Shown here: in pieces, positions 29,597-32,564 of the stretch
How the letters are laid out: every line of letters begins with the position of its first letter
Position numbering within the stretch: position 1 is the stretch's first letter
NCBI GenBank assembly: GCA_051453625.1
Contig: JBOZIK010000001.1
Location: 269,474,159-269,506,722 of the forward strand
Source of the DNA: Welwitschia mirabilis
Lineage: Eukaryota > Gnetophyta > Gnetopsida > Welwitschiales
Length of the DNA stretch: 32,564 nucleotides
Direction: 5' to 3'
Position numbers and translations under genes: made by a program
Notes under the pieces: generated by a model
What the model saw: the letters and a program-made list of their open reading frames with translations, nothing else
What the model was told of the DNA's origin: nothing
Database searches by the model: none

Positions 29597-31170
29597 GCTG
29601 CTATTAGATGTGATTCCTTTCGTTTCCCTTGATATCTAGCACACAATACAACACTAAATGCTTTGTCAAGACAACTAGCCATTAGGTATAGCAAACTTCC
29701 AATGATACTATGATATAGTTTTTGATCTACATCTTTTCCGTCTTCATCAAGAGTGAGTTTGATGTTGATGGCCATAGGAGAATCCACAGATTTTGCATTT
29801 TCTAGTCTAAATTTTTTAATTAGATCTGAAGAATATTTCTTCTGATTTATAAAAATACCTTTTCCAATTGTTGGATTTGAAGACCTAAGAACATATTTAG
29901 TATTCCAACCATGCTCATTTCAAACTCAAAGCTCATCAATTTTGCAAAGTCATTAGATAATGTGTCATTTGTTGATCCAAAGATGATGTCATCCACATAA
30001 ATTTGAACAAAAATAAATTCATTATTCATTGATTTTCTAAAAAGAGTCCTATCAATAGATCCTCTAACAAAGCCGTGTTGAAGTAAAAAGGAGGAACGTT
30101 TATCATACCGGACCCTTGGAGCTTGCTTTAGCTGTATAAAGCTTTGTTCAATTTGTGGACATGGTCTAGGTTATGAGGATCAGCAAAACCTTGTGGCTGT
30201 TTCACATAGATCTCTTCTTCAATATGACCATTTAAGAAGGCACTCTTCTCATCCATCTGAAATACTTTAATTTTTTTGTAGCATGCAAAAGCCAGAAACA
30301 TTCTAATAGACTCAAGTCTAGCGATAGGAGCAAAAGTGTCACCACAATCCACCCCTTTCTATTTGAGAATACCCTTGAGCAACTAATCTAGCTTTATTCT
30401 TGGTAATGACATTTGCTTCATTCACTTTATTTTTGTAAATCCATTTTGTGCCAATGACATTTTCCCCACCCGGCTTTGGTATAAGAGTCCAAACCTCATT
30501 TCAAGAGAATTATTCTAATTCTTCTTGCATTGTAATCATCTAAAATGGGTCTGATTCTACTTACTCAAAGGTTTTTAATTCAACTTGTGACAAGAAAGAA
30601 ATATGAGCACTAAAGTTCTTAAGAGAGTTTCTTGTTACTATACCTTGATCCACGTTCCCCATAACCGAATCTAACGGATGACCCTTGAGTTCTTTGATCT
30701 CAAGTGCTAGCTTAGATCTGGAACAGACTTTGTTATAGAAGAAGTTAGAAGGGACCAATTCTTCATCATTTTCAAAGGTTTTTGTTGTATCTGGCACATA
30801 ATGAATCTTAACATTGATTGATTCTTCTATGTGAAAAGTGCGTTTTTGTACACCCTATATGCTCTACTTGGGGGAAAGTATCCTAGGAAGATTCCTTCAT
30901 CTGCTTTGGAGTTAAATTTAGTTACATCTTTCCAATCTCTCGAAATAAAGCATTTACTCCCATAACTCTTGAGGTAAGATATGTTGGGTTTCTTCCCTTT
31001 CCAAACTTCATGTGGGGTTTTGGTAGTTCCAGGTCTTAGATACACTCTATTTCAAATATGACATGCTGTATTTACTGCCTCAACCCAAAATCTTTTTGGG
31101 ATATCTTTATCATTCAACATTACTCTTGCCATGTCTAACAAAGTACGATTTTTCCTTACAACTATGGTAG
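29597..31170 (-). pseudogene. pol: SIRE element 1 integrase C-terminal part and reverse transcriptase
   Basis: Minus strand. Integrase: VVRKNRTLLDMARVML, then KRFWVEAVNTACHI, a stop, NRVYLRPGTTKTPHEVW, and GIFLGYFPPSRAYRVY (31046-30830). A linker with SLKNFSAHISFLSQVE follows (about 30600), then RT: CGDTFAPIARLESIRM, FQMDEKSAFLNG, a frame break after LNKALY (30128), YVDDIIFGSTND (about 29980-30010) and SMDQ-type RNase H start MDSPMAINIKLTL (29787). Several stops and frameshifts. The integrase catalytic residues are upstream and missing, because the second element's LTR interrupts at about 31170. Confidence 0.8.
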
Positions 31171-31322
31171 GATGGAATGGCACCCTGGGGGGGTAGGAAG
31201 GGGGGTGAACAAGGTGTTATCAGAAATTACAAAATCACTAAAAAATGAATGAAGGACAACCTCTAAAGAAATTAAGCAAGATGCAGAATATAAAATGAAA
31301 AGACAGCAAGGAAGAGTGCATC

Positions 31323-31332
31323 NNNNNNNNNN
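31323..31332. other. Assembly gap, 10 N
   Basis: A short N run inside the element 2 LTR. Confidence 0.95.
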
Positions 31333-31510
31333 TACTCCACTCTCAGGGGCCGGCAACAACTTTTAGCCTCCTAGTTCCTTTAATCTTCAAACAAACCACA
31401 CACTACCCTCTAACAAGGGTCTTCAGCATGAATGCAACTATACACCAAGGTAACCTCTGTTACCACTCAATGCTCAGCAATAGCTACACATAAAATCAGT
31501 AATGATTGGC

Positions 31511-31974
31511 TTTTGACAGTTGCATGCCCATGATGCACTGGTCGTCAACGTATTTTCACCAAGATAGCTTTGTGAAGTACAGATGAAAGAAGATATAGAG
31601 AGAAGGAAAATGATAGCTTAGTCAAGTACAATTCTTTTTGCAATACATCAAAAAAATGATATCACAGACAAGCAACACACACATCTTCTTTTCAACTACA
31701 TTATATAAACTTCATTTCTAGCTGTTAGATCTTCTTTTGACAGTTGCATGCAAATGATGCACTGGTCGTCAATGTATTTTCAACACTCCAATCTTTCACC
31801 AAGATAGTTCTGTGAAGTACAGATGAAAGAAGATAGAGAGAGAGAAGGAAAATGAGAGCTCAGTAAAGTACAGTTCTTTTTGCAATACATCAAAAAATTG
31901 ATATCACAAGCAAGCAGCACACAGAACTTCTTTTGAACTATGTTATATAAACTCCATTTTAAGTTGTTAGATCC
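31511..31974. repeat. Tandem duplication of about 225-240 bp within the LTR
   Basis: Unit 1 (31511-31734) and unit 2 (31735 to about 31974) both open with TTTTGACAGTTGCATGC and contain GATGCACTGGTCGTCAA, GAAGTACAGATGAAAGAAG and a TATATAAAC word. Unit 2 has an extra 14 bp near 31781-31794. The units differ at many single bases, so the duplication is not recent. Confidence 0.85.
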
Positions 31975-32039
31975 TCGAATAAGGCGTAGTGAGGCTTGAA
32001 TGTCGTGCCTAGCCGTTTCTCCCTTGGAAGTTGCTTTTC

Positions 32040-32285
32040 TGGTCAGAACGGTTATTTTTCTATTTTAAGGTTCGCCCATCCGAACATCCCATTCAAGCTG
32101 ACCAGATGTCCCATATTTTTACAGTTGAAACTGAATACATCTTGGATGTTCTGGTTTAACAGGTCAGATGTCCCCATAGTTTTTGACAAATTTTATCTTG
32201 GAAGTCCTGGTTTGACAGGTCATACGTCCGCATACTGTGAACTCGAGCTTTTCCTGAACATCACGGTGTGCCAACTCAGACGTCC
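32040..32285. promoter_or_regulatory. Cluster of GACGTCC/GATGTCC-like motifs in the element 2 LTR
   Basis: About eight variants in 245 bp: GAACATCCC, CAGATGTCCC (32103), GGATGTTCTGG, CAGATGTCCCC (32164), GGAAGTCCTGG, CATACGTCCG, GAACATCACG and CAGACGTCC (32277). The core resembles the palindrome GACGTC with CpG decay. Three sit beside TTGACAGGTCA-like or AACAGGTCA-like words. Confidence 0.4.
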
Positions 32286-32426
32286 TAATTAGCTTTCTTG
32301 GAAAATCTCTAGATTTGATTGATCTCTTTGCTTTAGCCAGTCTTCGAGTTCATAGATTCTCAGGAGAGCTTTTATTCAGTTTGATAGGAATTTCTTCATC
32401 ATCATTGAAACTCTTTTATCCAACAA

Positions 32427-32438
32427 TGTCCCCCTTTT
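32427..32438 (-). other. Polypurine tract of SIRE-like element 2
   Basis: AAAAGGGGGACA on the minus strand, preceded by GTCATCATTG and followed directly by the LTR start; this is the standard second-strand primer context of SIRE-type Copia elements. The remaining 126 bp to the window edge are element 2 internal 3' untranslated sequence. Confidence 0.8.
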
Positions 32439-32564
32439 CAATGATGACAACACTTTCTTCAATAAGTCCTCTTGAGGAAACGCAGTGGGTTGAAAAGCTA
32501 ACTACTTCCCCTGAATTTGTGCTCCTAATGATCCTGCACACATTAAACTCAGACAAGATGTTCT

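Larger units (their letters stand above)
31171..32425 (-). mobile_element. 3' LTR of a second SIRE-like element (element 2)
   Basis: On the minus strand the LTR starts at 32425 with TGTTGGA, right after a polypurine tract, and ends near 31170 with a G-rich segment on the plus strand (CCCTGGGGGGG, then AAGGGGGTGAACAAGG) like the outer edge of the other SIRE LTR. About 1.25 kb. It interrupts the integrase of element 1. It includes a tandem duplication (31511-31974), a GACGTCC-like motif set (32040-32285) and a 10-N gap at 31323-31332. The rest of element 2 lies to the right of the window. Confidence 0.65.

Overview
This is a transposon-dense, AT-rich stretch of a flowering-plant nuclear genome, taken from a draft assembly with six runs of N. 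The plant assignment rests on the element families: a SIRE/Maximus-type Copia element with an accessory plant-transposon-protein ORF, an Athila/Tat-type Gypsy element with a decayed tRNA-Asp primer site, a tRNA-initiator-Met-primed TRIM, a DUF659-type hAT gene with a BED finger, hAT MITEs with 8-bp target duplications, and a tRNA-derived SINE. No species call is possible. No intact host gene was found; the best host candidate is one 3'-terminal exon near 15.9 kb on the minus strand.

Layout. 2-674: 3' end of a plus-strand Copia element (RNase H tail, then LTR), apparently inserted in the 5' LTR of a Gypsy element. 675-14330: one old plus-strand Gypsy element of the Athila/Tat group: partial 5' LTR, primer site, gag with zinc knuckle, protease, RT, RNase H, integrase, a motif-rich spacer, a post-pol ORF resembling the plant transposon protein domain, and the 3' LTR. 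All reading frames are broken. Two related non-autonomous hAT elements sit inside it (4094-5109 and 12637-13168), both with 8-bp target duplications. 14331-20596: mostly unassigned DNA with a SINE, microsatellites, a poly(T) tract and the candidate host exon. 20597-23245: a decayed hAT transposase gene whose BED-finger exon is split by a tandem TRIM array (four LTRs, three internal domains). 23350-31170: a minus-strand SIRE-type Copia element: integrase, RT, RNase H, motif array, accessory ORF, polypurine tract and 3' LTR. A 2.57-kb contig bounded by two 100-N gaps repeats the middle of it and looks misplaced or redundant. 31171-32564: the 3' LTR and polypurine tract of a second minus-strand SIRE-like element inserted in the integrase of the first.

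The most interesting pattern is shared by two unrelated retrotransposon lineages. In both the Gypsy and the SIRE element, the spacer between pol and the accessory ORF holds a cluster of short, CpG-containing motifs with dyad symmetry, and a related motif recurs in or next to the same element's LTR. The motif is TCACCTAGTGACG-like in the Gypsy and GGTCGACC/GGTCGCCC-like in the SIRE element. A third LTR, at the right edge, has its own set resembling GACGTCC. I propose, as inference, that these arrays are cis-regulatory and mark both the LTR promoter and an internal promoter for the accessory ORF.
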